A DNA stretch of 44,544 nt. Origin: Oscillospiraceae bacterium (GTDB lineage: Bacteria; Bacillota; Clostridia; Oscillospirales; Ruminococcaceae). Where the stretch lies: positions 1 through 44,544 of the forward strand of contig JAGZUF010000021.1 in assembly GCA_018380115.1 (NCBI GenBank), given 5' to 3'. Position 1 is the stretch's first letter; each line of letters starts with the position of its first letter. Position numbers and translations under genes: made by a program. Below the pieces are notes generated by a model. That model saw only the letters and a list, made by a program, of their open reading frames with translations. It was not told where the DNA came from and ran no database searches. This document shows, in pieces, positions 1 to 7,927 of the stretch.

Positions 1-59
1 GGTAGAGCAGCTGACTCTTAATCAGCGGGCCCAGGGTTCGAGTCCCTGGAAGTGCACCA
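1..59 (+). tRNA. tRNA-Lys(CTT), 5' part outside the window
   Basis: The window starts within the D-loop (GGTAGAGC). The anticodon arm GCTGA-CTCTTAA-TCAGC puts CTT at the anticodon, which reads the lysine codon AAG. A T-arm with GTTCGAGTCC, the 3' acceptor strand GAAGTGC, a discriminator A and an encoded CCA at 57-59 follow. The 5' acceptor strand is upstream of base 1. If the island is integrated here, this copy is the functional tRNA, with its 3' end supplied by the element. Confidence 0.9.
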
Positions 60-62
60 CAT

Positions 63-99
63 AAGCCACTGTCTGCACAAAGTGGACAGTGGCTTTTTT
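63..99 (+). terminator. Intrinsic terminator of tRNA-Lys
   Basis: A perfect 11-base stem, AAGCCACTGTC (63-73) with GACAGTGGCTT (85-95), is followed by a run of T to 99. It starts four bases after the tRNA CCA. The same hairpin is present in the right repeat. Confidence 0.9.
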
Positions 100-848
100 C
101 ATATCTATAAGCTTATGAGAACGTTCGTCTGACGGCGGCTTATATCAGAAAGACCCTCGCTAGCAGCGAACCGCAGTGAGCTTCCTTCTATATGAAGCTT
201 TTTAGAATATTCATACCCGTCTGCCTTCAGACGGTATTGAGCGGCATGTATCAGGTTCGCCACAGCACACGGATAGAAGAGCGTGAAGAAACAATCGTCA
301 CTAGCGATGAAGATGAAAACGGGCTCACGAAGCAAATTGCGATAACAAAAATGGTTTTGGAGATAGAGATAACGCAGAAGGCTGCGGCTGAGATGGCCGC
401 AGCCTATGCTTTTACCCCGCGCCTGAATAACAGCAGTGGACTTTCTTCTGCATAAAGACTTTTGGGAATATTCACCAAATCTGCCGCTTTGACAAGCAGA
501 ACAGCAGAATTCACCCGTCTTTATAATCCTTCAGGAAGTAGATTGTAAAAAATAAACCTTCGTCTATACCTTAGCCCGGAAGCTTTGGTTTTTATATCCC
601 TTAACCTCGGCAGCCGCCGACGATGTTGATAATTTAGTATTCAGCAAAAGAAAGAGGATTCAACCTTGCGCTTCGTCCTCCTTTTCTTATTTATACGAAT
701 ATATTTTCTTAAATCTTGCTTTAAATTATTACAAATTGATTAAAACAGAAGAACTTTTAATAGATGGTTGTATATTGTGCGCGGTATTTTGTGTTTTAAT
801 ATGTGATAATATTACAAATAAATAGTTAAACGGTTTCCTAAATTTTCG
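100..848. other. Long stretch without a recognisable gene at the left end of the island
   Basis: I see no supported gene here. Short open frames exist on both strands (for example 192-455 on +), but they lack ribosome sites and have unprotein-like composition. The stretch contains a small perfect hairpin, CCGTCTG (217-223) with CAGACGG (228-234), and a weak hairpin with a T-rich right arm near 646-690. Two loosely similar stretches occur near 192-225 and 452-486. It becomes AT-rich after about 690, as expected for a promoter region. A LacI-type operator candidate sits at 826-837. Confidence 0.5.
826..837. promoter_or_regulatory. LacI-family operator candidate upstream of the starch cassette
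   Basis: The sequence TTAAACGGTTTC has the central CG of LacI-family operators. It matches 10 of 12 bases of the operator-like site at 22025-22036. It lies just upstream of the -35 box at 849. The cassette's own LacI regulator (6883-7878) is the natural candidate to bind it. This is a pattern match only. Confidence 0.35.
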
Positions 849-877
849 TTGAAGTGAATTGGTAACTGTGCTATGGT
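849..877 (+). promoter_or_regulatory. Promoter of the starch/maltodextrin operon
   Basis: A -35 box TTGAAG (849-854) and a -10 box TATGGT (872-877) are separated by exactly 17 bases. The expected start of transcription is near 884, about 50 bases before the start codon at 937. It is the best sigma-A-type promoter in the 300 bases ahead of the operon. Confidence 0.55.
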
Positions 878-936
878 ATAAGCAACAAAAGGAATTCAGG
901 CCTTGAATCCAGCAGAAATAGTAAGGAGGATCATCC

Positions 937-2082
937 ATGAAAACAGCGAAAAAAGTTACATCATTGGTAGTTTCACTCATGTTGCTCCTGTTAATGGTTC
1001 CCACATTGGCTTTTGCGGCTGATGATGAACACATTATCGTGTATGCGCAGGTGCCGGAAGATTGGTCGGCCCCCTGCATGTGGGCGTGGGCCGACGATGG
1101 TACGAATGCCTTTGAAGCATGGCCCGGCGAAAAAATGACAGCCGATGAAAATAATCCGGGTTGGTATTATTGCTGGATTCCGGCTACTGCGGGAAATGTG
1201 ATTATCAACGCAAACGAAGGTGCTGTCCAAACGGCGGACCAGAAGCTGGAGGCCAAAAATACATGGCTTACAATTACGGACGCCGATACGGTGGAAATCA
1301 GCTATGATGCTAAAACAACAGGTGAAATCCCAGAGTATGTTGAGACGTTTGAAGTTCATGCCAAGGTAGATGAAAGCTGGGAGGATGTTCGAATTTGGGC
1401 ATGGCTCGATCCAGACGGGACTAACGCGTTTGAGGCTTGGCCGGGCGAGGCGATGACAGCCGGAGAAAATGGCTGGTACACGGCAGAGGTGCCTGTTTGG
1501 GTAAATAGTGTTATCATCAATGCCAACGGAGGCGAGGTTCAGACAGAAGATCTTACCATTGATGCCGCTGAAGTATGGGTGACCGTGGATTCAGAGGGAG
1601 CTGCCGAGTTTACATACAATGACCCGGATGCACCAGTAGCGGAAGATATCACGGTGTATGTCCAGGCTCCGTCAGACTGGAGCGAACCGCATCTTTGGGC
1701 ATGGTCCGCGCCGGATGGTACAAATGCATTTTCTGCATGGCCGGGCGAAGCCCTGCAGGATGCGGGCAATGGATGGCTTTCACTGACGGTGCCTGGCTGG
1801 ATTAACAGCATCATCGTCAACGGAAATGAAGGAAGCGTACAGACAACGGATTTGTCCGTAGATGTGGGCAAGGATGTTTGGGTCGTGGTAACAGATGCCG
1901 AAAATGCAACTGTTTCTTATGAAGAGCCGGAGACAGAACCCGCAGCATCTGACTCTTCTGAACCTGCTGTCGAGGAACAGCCGGCAGAAAGCGGTGTGAA
2001 TCCTGTAGTAATCGTAGTTGCTGCAGTTGCCGTTATCGCTGTGGTGGCTGGTGTAGTTATCGTAAAGAAAAAGAAATCCTAA
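937..2082 (+). CDS. Membrane-anchored protein with three CBM26-like starch-binding modules
   Basis: This is a 381-residue surface protein with an N-terminal signal peptide (about 1-27, ending LAFA) and three tandem modules of roughly 95 residues (about 32-125, 135-230 and 237-330). Each module repeats the same signature: a W-x-W aromatic pair, TNAF followed by AWPGE, an NGWY/PGWY turn, and an IINANxG-xVQT stretch with a following D/E. This resembles carbohydrate-binding module family 26, which binds starch and maltooligosaccharides. An acidic Pro/Glu/Ser linker, a transmembrane helix (about 353-375) and a KKKK tail follow, so it is held in the membrane facing outward. There is no catalytic domain. 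Start ATG 937 follows AAGGAGGATC. It is first in the maltodextrin operon and probably gathers substrate for the importer behind it. Confidence 0.85.
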   Translation: MKTAKKVTSLVVSLMLLLLMVPTLAFAADDEHIIVYAQVPEDWSAPCMWAWADDGTNAFEAWPGEKMTADENNPGWYYCWIPATAGNVIINANEGAVQTADQKLEAKNTWLTITDADTVEISYDAKTTGEIPEYVETFEVHAKVDESWEDVRIWAWLDPDGTNAFEAWPGEAMTAGENGWYTAEVPVWVNSVIINANGGEVQTEDLTIDAAEVWVTVDSEGAAEFTYNDPDAPVAEDITVYVQAPSDWSEPHLWAWSAPDGTNAFSAWPGEALQDAGNGWLSLTVPGWINSIIVNGNEGSVQTTDLSVDVGKDVWVVVTDAENATVSYEEPETEPAASDSSEPAVEEQPAESGVNPVVIVVAAVAVIAVVAGVVIVKKKKS

Positions 2083-2090
2083 CAGCATTC

Positions 2091-2125
2091 GGCGCAGGTA
2101 AAAGGGGATTTCCTTTACCTGCGCC
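2091..2125 (+). terminator. Intra-operon hairpin after the starch-binding protein
   Basis: A perfect 12-base stem, GGCGCAGGTAAA (2091-2102) with TTTACCTGCGCC (2114-2125), is followed only by a weak T-rich stretch. It probably works as a leaky terminator or mRNA stabiliser, giving more binding protein than permease. Confidence 0.65.
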
Positions 2126-2157
2126 GGTTACTTTATTATGAAGGGAGAGCTGAACGA

Positions 2158-3369
2158 ATGAAACGGTTGTTTGCGCTTCTTTTATCGGTATGCCTCATGG
2201 CAACACTTTTTGCCGGATGCTCCCAAGCTGCGGAAACAGATGATGGCCCTGTGACGATTACGATTTGGCATGATAAGGAAGATGAAGTCGCAGCGGCTCT
2301 GCAAGCGGAGCTGGATAAGCTGGCCCCGGATATTGTTGTGAAGCTGGAGCGGAAAGATGGCTTGACAGAAGCCTTGAAAATGGTAGGTAATGATCCAAAA
2401 GCCGCCCCGGACATGTACTTCTTCGCTCACGATAAACTAGGGGTATATGCGGAAATGGGCATTTTGGCACCAATCACGGATTTTGTGGATTCGTCCGTAC
2501 TGGATGCCTATCTGCCTATGACGGTGGAAGCGGCAACCTATAAAGGTGAAGTCTATCAGTTGCCGCTGTATTTTGAAACGCTGCTGTACATGTATAACCG
2601 CCGCTACATGAGCGATGAAGAAGTTCCGAAAACGACAGAAGAGCTTTATCAATATATGCAGGATACCACAATGGGCGGACACTATGGCTTTGTGGAGCAG
2701 CACAGCACTGCATATTATAGTGCGGGGTGGATTCATGCATTTGACGGCTATATCATCAATGAAGAAGGTCAGCCTGGCCTTGACAGCCCGGAAACGATTA
2801 AGGCGCTGGAATATCATAAGAAATTTGTGGAATATATGCCCAGCGAAGGCGAATATGCTACAGTTAATACTCTGTTCAGGGAAGGAAAAGCGCATTCCAC
2901 GATTGGCGGACCTTGGCTGGTGCCGACTGCCAGAGAAAGCGGAATTGACCTGGGGCTGGCGCCTATGCCGGTTGTAGACGAAACGGGGAAGGCAATTGCA
3001 CCGTATTCTGGTGTACAGGGGCTGCACGTGTTGAAAGTTGCCGCAGAGAAAAAGCATGATGCGATTGCAAAGGTCCTTCAGCAGTTAACTGGTGATGAAA
3101 TCGGAATTGCCATTGCTCAGGCAAGTGGATGCGCACCTGCAAAAGAGAGCTGCTACGATGATCCTGCCGTGGCACAGGATGATATGGTAATGGCAATGTA
3201 TGAAACCGCTCAAAACGCGGTGCCGATGCCGAACATCCCAGAGATGGATGTGATGTGGACTGTGGCTGAAAATCTGCTGGTCGATATCAATATGAGCGGT
3301 AAGGATGTGACAGAAAGTGCCAAGGCCGCACAGGAGAAAGCGCTTGATTTGATTGCATCCATGAAGTAA
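2158..3369 (+). CDS. Maltodextrin ABC transporter, solute-binding lipoprotein (MalE/MdxE type)
   Basis: This 403-residue extracellular lipoprotein captures sugar for the two permeases that follow. The signal peptide ends in the lipobox LFAGC (Cys near residue 20), the site of lipid attachment. The mature part begins with VTITIWHDKEDE and contains QLPLYFETLLYMYNRRY and TIGGPWLVP, typical of the maltose-type (CUT1) binding-protein family. Length is normal. ATG 2158 follows AAGGGAGAG. The neighbours are a GH13 amylase, MalQ and a starch-binding protein, so maltooligosaccharides are the likely ligand. No cognate ATPase is encoded here. As usual in Firmicutes, an MsmX-type ATPase elsewhere in the genome is presumed to power it. 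Confidence 0.88.
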   Translation: MKRLFALLLSVCLMATLFAGCSQAAETDDGPVTITIWHDKEDEVAAALQAELDKLAPDIVVKLERKDGLTEALKMVGNDPKAAPDMYFFAHDKLGVYAEMGILAPITDFVDSSVLDAYLPMTVEAATYKGEVYQLPLYFETLLYMYNRRYMSDEEVPKTTEELYQYMQDTTMGGHYGFVEQHSTAYYSAGWIHAFDGYIINEEGQPGLDSPETIKALEYHKKFVEYMPSEGEYATVNTLFREGKAHSTIGGPWLVPTARESGIDLGLAPMPVVDETGKAIAPYSGVQGLHVLKVAAEKKHDAIAKVLQQLTGDEIGIAIAQASGCAPAKESCYDDPAVAQDDMVMAMYETAQNAVPMPNIPEMDVMWTVAENLLVDINMSGKDVTESAKAAQEKALDLIASMK

Positions 3370-3382
3370 GGAGCGAAAGGCT

Positions 3383-4273
3383 ATGAAGAAACGCCGGAAA
3401 AACACATTATGGGCGTATCTATGCAGTGCGCCTTCTTTGCTTTTAATTTTACTGATCGTGGTATTCCCGATTTTATATACGGGATATATTTCGTTCACCA
3501 ACATGAACGTATACCACTGGTTCAACTTTGACTTTATTGGGCTTGAAAACTATAAGGACGCACTTTTTGTGTTCGATTCCGGCTTCCTGTCGGCACTGCT
3601 GGTGACGATCCTGTGGACAGTTGTCAATATGGTGCTGCAGCTCGTAATTGCCTTTGTGCTGGCCAGTTTATTGAATATTCAAGACTTTAAGTTCCGCCGT
3701 GTTTATAAAACACTGTTGATGTTCCCGTGGGCTATGCCCGGTTATGTCTCTATTTTGCTCTGGAAAACAGGTATGTTCAATTCACAGTTTGGGCTTTTGA
3801 ACCAGTGGATGGAAAAGCTCGGGCTGGAGGCCCAACGCTGGCTGGCAAATGATGTTTCAGCTTTTATCTGCTGTACAGTAGTAAACCTGTGGCTTGCGCT
3901 TCCGTTTATGATTATGATTATGGACGGCGCATTGCAGGCTGTGGATAAAAGCTGCTACGAGAGCGCGATTTTGGATGGCGCGAACTGGATGCAGCGTACA
4001 GTATACCTTACTATTCCATCGATTAAGCCGATTATTGCGCCGGCTGTTATTATCACAGTGTTTACTACTTTCAAGCAGTTCGACGTGATTTATTTGCTCA
4101 CACAACAGGCAGGAGCAAAAACAGGCTCGAACCTGCATACAATTTTGACTTACGCTTATGAAAATGCGTTTATCACAAACAACTACGGCTATAGCTCGGC
4201 AGTGTCTATTATTATTTTCATTGTACTGATTGTCTTTTCTCTGTTGACAAGGCAACGCGCGAAGGAGGGGTGA
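3383..4273 (+). CDS. Maltodextrin ABC transporter permease (MalF/MdxF type)
   Basis: This 296-residue inner-membrane permease has about six transmembrane helices and the EAA loop contacting the ATPase (YESAILDGANWMQRTVYLTIPSIKP, around residues 190-215). It is shorter than E. coli MalF and lacks that protein's large periplasmic loop, like other Firmicute CUT1 permeases. The start ATG 3383 follows AAGGAGCGAAAGG. Its last four bases (ATGA) overlap the start of the next permease, indicating translational coupling. Together with the 4270-5130 protein it forms the channel for the binding protein at 2158. Confidence 0.88.
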   Translation: MKKRRKNTLWAYLCSAPSLLLILLIVVFPILYTGYISFTNMNVYHWFNFDFIGLENYKDALFVFDSGFLSALLVTILWTVVNMVLQLVIAFVLASLLNIQDFKFRRVYKTLLMFPWAMPGYVSILLWKTGMFNSQFGLLNQWMEKLGLEAQRWLANDVSAFICCTVVNLWLALPFMIMIMDGALQAVDKSCYESAILDGANWMQRTVYLTIPSIKPIIAPAVIITVFTTFKQFDVIYLLTQQAGAKTGSNLHTILTYAYENAFITNNYGYSSAVSIIIFIVLIVFSLLTRQRAKEG

Positions 4274-5130
4274 AGATGTCATTACACCAGAAAAAGAAGT
4301 TGCGCCACTTGCTGGGACATAGCGCACTCCACATCTTCTTTATTGTTCTGTGTTTTGCCACGCTGGTGCCGATTCTGTATGCGCTGTCTGTTTCTCTGAA
4401 TGCAGAGAATAGCCTGCTGAGTTCGGACTTCCGCTTTATCCCTGAGCAATTTACACTGGACAATTACAAAGCTGTGTTCACAGAACAATCTGTCATGCTG
4501 TGGTTCAAGAACAGCATGATTCTGGCAGTGTGTACGGTAGTAATTTCTCTTGGAGCGGCTATACCGGCAGCATATGTGTTTTCACGCAAACGCTTTGCAG
4601 GGCGGGGAGCAATTCTCGAAATTTTGTTGCTGCTGTATTCTTTCCCATCCGTTCTCTCTATGTTTGCAATTTACAAATTACTCAGCCCCATGGGGCTGGT
4701 GAACAGCAGGATTGGGCTGATACTTGTTTACACAGGTACTATGGCGGTGTTCGGGCTTTGGAACATGAAGGGATATTTTGACACCATACCAATCGAAATT
4801 GAGGAAGCCGCTGCTATCGACGGGGCCAGTAGTTTTCAGCTGGTTACCAAAATTGTGCTGCCATTGGCGAAGCCCAGCATTCTCGTCACAGCGGTGATGA
4901 TTTTGATTTATGTATGGAACGAGTATCTATTTGCAATTACATTTATGACTGGTGCAGAAAATTATACTCTGGCGGCTGGCCTGTATTCGCTGCAGGCGAC
5001 AGAAATCAGCGGAAGCTGGCCCGTATTTGCTGCGGCATCGCTGGTTGTGAGTGCGCCAATTTTGATTATTTTCTTTGCTGTACAACGGCACATGACTTCC
5101 GGCTTAACTGCTGGCGGCGTAAAAGGCTAA
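4270..5130 (+). CDS. Maltodextrin ABC transporter permease (MalG/MdxG type)
   Basis: This is the second permease subunit, 286 residues with about six transmembrane helices. It carries the EAA loop IEEAAAIDGASSFQLVTKIVLPLAKP (around residues 175-200) and the characteristic family C-terminus ending TAGGVKG. Its start codon overlaps the stop of the partner permease by four bases, with AAGGAGGGG just upstream. It is followed closely by the GH13 amylase gene, so imported dextrin is delivered to cytoplasmic enzymes of the same operon. Confidence 0.88.
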   Translation: MKMSLHQKKKLRHLLGHSALHIFFIVLCFATLVPILYALSVSLNAENSLLSSDFRFIPEQFTLDNYKAVFTEQSVMLWFKNSMILAVCTVVISLGAAIPAAYVFSRKRFAGRGAILEILLLLYSFPSVLSMFAIYKLLSPMGLVNSRIGLILVYTGTMAVFGLWNMKGYFDTIPIEIEEAAAIDGASSFQLVTKIVLPLAKPSILVTAVMILIYVWNEYLFAITFMTGAENYTLAAGLYSLQATEISGSWPVFAAASLVVSAPILIIFFAVQRHMTSGLTAGGVKG

Positions 5131-5152
5131 TTGGAATGAGGTGAAGCAAATA

Positions 5153-6886
5153 ATGAATCTCAGCGCGATTAAACATGTGCCCATGTCTGCTGATGCGCAT
5201 GGGATCAGCGAACGGGAGGTCGTGTTCCGGCTGCGCTGCGGCCGGGATGATCTTCGCGCCTGTACACTTTACTATGCGGATAGGGCTTGCCGTCAGACAC
5301 CGGTGATTTTTTCAAGTACACCGATGAAGGTTGTAGCGCAGGATGAATGGTTTGATTATTATGAAGTGATTTTGAAAAGCCCTTATAAGCGGATCTGCTA
5401 TTACTTTGAGCTGGACGATGGGAAGGAAAAGCTGTTGTATTACAGTGACTTCTTCGCTCATCAGCGAGTGGATGACCGCTCAGAATATTATCAGCTTCCG
5501 TTTAATCACCGAGCAGATATTGCCGAGGTTCCGGAATGGGCTAAAGACGCAGTTGTCTATAATATTTTCCCAGACAGCTTTGCGACAGCGCGGCGCGCAA
5601 TCAGTGGTGAACCCAGTGAGTGCATATGGAAAGGGCAAATAACGCACGGAAAGCTGGGCGGCTCGATCAAGGGAATCGCGGAGAACTTAGACTATATCAA
5701 AAGTCTTGGCTTTAATTGTATTTATATCAATCCGATTTTTGCCGCAGGGGAATATCACAAGTACGATTTGCTGGATTATTTCCACATCGACCCGTGCTTT
5801 GGTACGGATGAGGATTTCCGTCGTCTCGTGGACACCTGTCACGATATGGGGTTGCGTGTGATTATAGATGGTGTATTTAACCATGTAGGGTGGCGTTTCT
5901 TTGCTTTTGAGGACGTTGTGGACAAGGGGGAAGCCTCCGCATATAAGGACTGGTTTTATGGATTGAAATTCCCTGTGCGCCGACCGGAGACCGGAGAGGA
6001 ATACCCGGAATACGAGTGCTTCGGATATGAGCGGATGATGCCGAAAACCAACACGGAAAACCCGGAGGTCATTGAGTACTTCTGCAAAGTGGGCCAGTAC
6101 TGGGTGCGGGAATTTGGCATTGACGGCTGGCGGCTGGACGTGGCGAGCGAAATCAATGACGCGTTCTGGCGCCGATTTAGAGAAGCTGTAAAAGCCGTAA
6201 AGCGCGACTGCCTGCTGATCGGTGAAGTTTGGGAGAGTGCGCAGCACTGGCTGAGCGGAGATATGTTTGATTCCACAATGAACTACGATTTCCGTAAGCA
6301 TTGCCGCCGCTTTTTTGCGGAACATTCCATTGATGCAGCTCAATTTGACGGGCGCGTGACCAATATGCGCATGCGCTATAAGCTACCTGTCCTGTACGGT
6401 CAGCTAAACCTGTTAGATAGTCATGATGTGAGCAGGTTTTTATCCTTGTGCAAAAATGATTTGGCAAGTATGAAGCTGGCTGTACTATTCCAAATGACGT
6501 TTATTGGCATACCATCCGTATTTTACGGGGATGAAAAGGGACTTGACGGCCTTTTAGAAGAAGAATACCGCCATCCGATGCCATGGGGAGAAAGCGGCGG
6601 TGAATTGGAGCAGTTTTACCGGGACGCGATTCGGCTGCGGAACACATGCCCAGAGCTGCGTCAGGGCGATTACCATACGACATACGCACAGAAAGGAAGC
6701 GGGCTGTATTGCTACTGCCGCTCATCTGATAAAGGGAAAATATTCATCCTGCTCAATAATCAGGCGCAGGCGGCGAAACTACCGGCAGAGCTTACAGAAG
6801 GAACGCTGTTGTGGCAGGAGGGACTGGAGGGACAGACGCTCACTCCGATGGGATTTGCCGTATTCAGAAAGGTGACAGGAGCATGA
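5153..6886 (+). CDS. GH13_20-type neopullulanase/cyclomaltodextrinase/maltogenic amylase
   Basis: This cytoplasmic alpha-glucan hydrolase of 577 residues has no signal peptide. An N-terminal CBM34-like beta domain (about 1-120) precedes a GH13 barrel. The catalytic triad is visible: nucleophile Asp329 in GWRLDVASE, acid/base Glu358 in LIGEVWE, and Asp425 in LDSHDV. VVYNIFPDSF and DGVFNHVG are further GH13 conserved regions. It would cleave imported cyclodextrins, pullulan-derived or linear maltooligosaccharides. I prefer ATG 5153, which has GAGGTGA eight bases upstream, over the in-frame GTG 5141, which has no good site. The stop overlaps the next start by four bases (ATGA). The exact specificity within the subfamily cannot be read from the sequence. 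Confidence 0.87.
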   Translation: MNLSAIKHVPMSADAHGISEREVVFRLRCGRDDLRACTLYYADRACRQTPVIFSSTPMKVVAQDEWFDYYEVILKSPYKRICYYFELDDGKEKLLYYSDFFAHQRVDDRSEYYQLPFNHRADIAEVPEWAKDAVVYNIFPDSFATARRAISGEPSECIWKGQITHGKLGGSIKGIAENLDYIKSLGFNCIYINPIFAAGEYHKYDLLDYFHIDPCFGTDEDFRRLVDTCHDMGLRVIIDGVFNHVGWRFFAFEDVVDKGEASAYKDWFYGLKFPVRRPETGEEYPEYECFGYERMMPKTNTENPEVIEYFCKVGQYWVREFGIDGWRLDVASEINDAFWRRFREAVKAVKRDCLLIGEVWESAQHWLSGDMFDSTMNYDFRKHCRRFFAEHSIDAAQFDGRVTNMRMRYKLPVLYGQLNLLDSHDVSRFLSLCKNDLASMKLAVLFQMTFIGIPSVFYGDEKGLDGLLEEEYRHPMPWGESGGELEQFYRDAIRLRNTCPELRQGDYHTTYAQKGSGLYCYCRSSDKGKIFILLNNQAQAAKLPAELTEGTLLWQEGLEGQTLTPMGFAVFRKVTGA

Positions 6887-7878
6887 GTGTGACGATTCGT
6901 GATGTTGCGGCTGCGGCCGGTGTTTCAACCGCAACGGTTTCCAAGGTAATCAACCACTCTCCAACAATTTCACAGGAGACAGTGGAGCGGGTGCAGGAAG
7001 TAATTCGCCAGATGGGATACCGTCCGAACAAGCGAGCCCAAAGCTTTGCTAGGCGAGCTACAAAAAATATCCTTTTTCTGAGCGAGCTAGAGCATGGCGT
7101 GGGCTTTGAAAATCCACATCTGTTTGAGATGCTAGCAGGAGCTGAGGCAGCACTGGCTCGAAAAGATTATGGGCTATTGATAAAACGTATCAACTCCCGA
7201 GAACTGGTTAATAGTTTTGCCGATATTATGGACAGCGAGTATGTAGATGGTGCCATTGTTCATGCTTCCGTCGTTTCAAAAGAGGTGGCGGTACTTCTGA
7301 CAGATACTTCTTTTCCGTATGTAGTCATCGGCATGCCGGATTTTTCCAATCGCTTATGCTGGATTGATACCAATAACAATGTCGCAGGGCAAATTGCAGC
7401 GAGCCATTTAAGGAAAAAAGGCTATGAACGCATTGCATATATTGGGGGTTCAAAGGAGGATACGATTTCGCTCCATCGTTTGGATGGTGTTCTGGATTCA
7501 TTGGGAACAACAGTTCCAACAGGTTATATCCGTCATGGAGCCCCTAGTAGTGAAACAGGTTTTCAATGTACTATGGAGTTGTTGGCACTTGGCGAGAAGC
7601 CTCAGGCAATTATATGTGCTAACCAGTATCTTGCTTTTGGCTGTGTGGAAGCTCTGAAGCACAGCGGCATTGTGATACCACGACAAATGGCAGTGCTGAC
7701 TTTCGATGATTTTCCTTTTTCAAAAGTGCTCGATCCGCCGCTCACAGTCGTGGATCTTGACATGTACGATATGGGTGAACAGGCAGCAAAAATTATGTTG
7801 CGGCGAATCAAAAATCCGCAGCTGCTGGTGCAGTCATACACTACACTTCCTAGCTTGATTGAGCGGGAATCTACGTAA
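6883..7878 (+). CDS. LacI/GalR-family regulator of the maltodextrin operon
   Basis: This is a 331-residue transcription factor. The N-terminal helix-turn-helix reads VTIRDVAAAAGVSTATVSKVIN, with the LacI recognition helix at about residues 15-27. A hinge and a periplasmic-binding-protein-like effector domain follow, including an EGF-like GYERIAYIGG strand and LTFDDFPFSKVLDPPLTVVDLDM near the C-terminus. The hinge helix is unusual: RAQSFARR stands where family members usually have an ARSL-type motif. ATG 6883 overlaps the amylase stop and follows GACAGGAG. Placed at the end of the operon, it probably senses maltose or a maltodextrin and controls the promoter at 849-877. The operator candidate is at 826-837. 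Confidence 0.87.
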   Translation: MSVTIRDVAAAAGVSTATVSKVINHSPTISQETVERVQEVIRQMGYRPNKRAQSFARRATKNILFLSELEHGVGFENPHLFEMLAGAEAALARKDYGLLIKRINSRELVNSFADIMDSEYVDGAIVHASVVSKEVAVLLTDTSFPYVVIGMPDFSNRLCWIDTNNNVAGQIAASHLRKKGYERIAYIGGSKEDTISLHRLDGVLDSLGTTVPTGYIRHGAPSSETGFQCTMELLALGEKPQAIICANQYLAFGCVEALKHSGIVIPRQMAVLTFDDFPFSKVLDPPLTVVDLDMYDMGEQAAKIMLRRIKNPQLLVQSYTTLPSLIEREST

Positions 7879-7927
7879 GGAGATTACCTGGCGCAGCTAA
7901 CATGAGCTGTTGTAAGGAGGTACTTCT

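Larger units (their letters stand above)
1..99 (+). repeat. Left 99-base direct repeat (attL-like)
   Basis: These bases match 17378-17476 at 98 of 99 positions (t at 62 versus a at 17439), and the match stops at 100 versus 17477. The repeat covers the tRNA from the D-loop to CCA, then the complete downstream terminator hairpin. It may continue upstream of base 1, since the right copy is preceded by GGTT, as tRNA genes usually are there. Confidence 0.85.

Noticed and set aside
192..455. 87-codon open frame after the tRNA
   Set aside because: It has no ribosome site and low-complexity Ala-rich sequence, and it overlaps a small hairpin. It reads as non-coding.
100..490. Imperfect direct repeat near 192-225 and 452-486
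   Set aside because: The similarity is only moderate and there is no further copy, so it is not good enough to call iterons or attachment arms.
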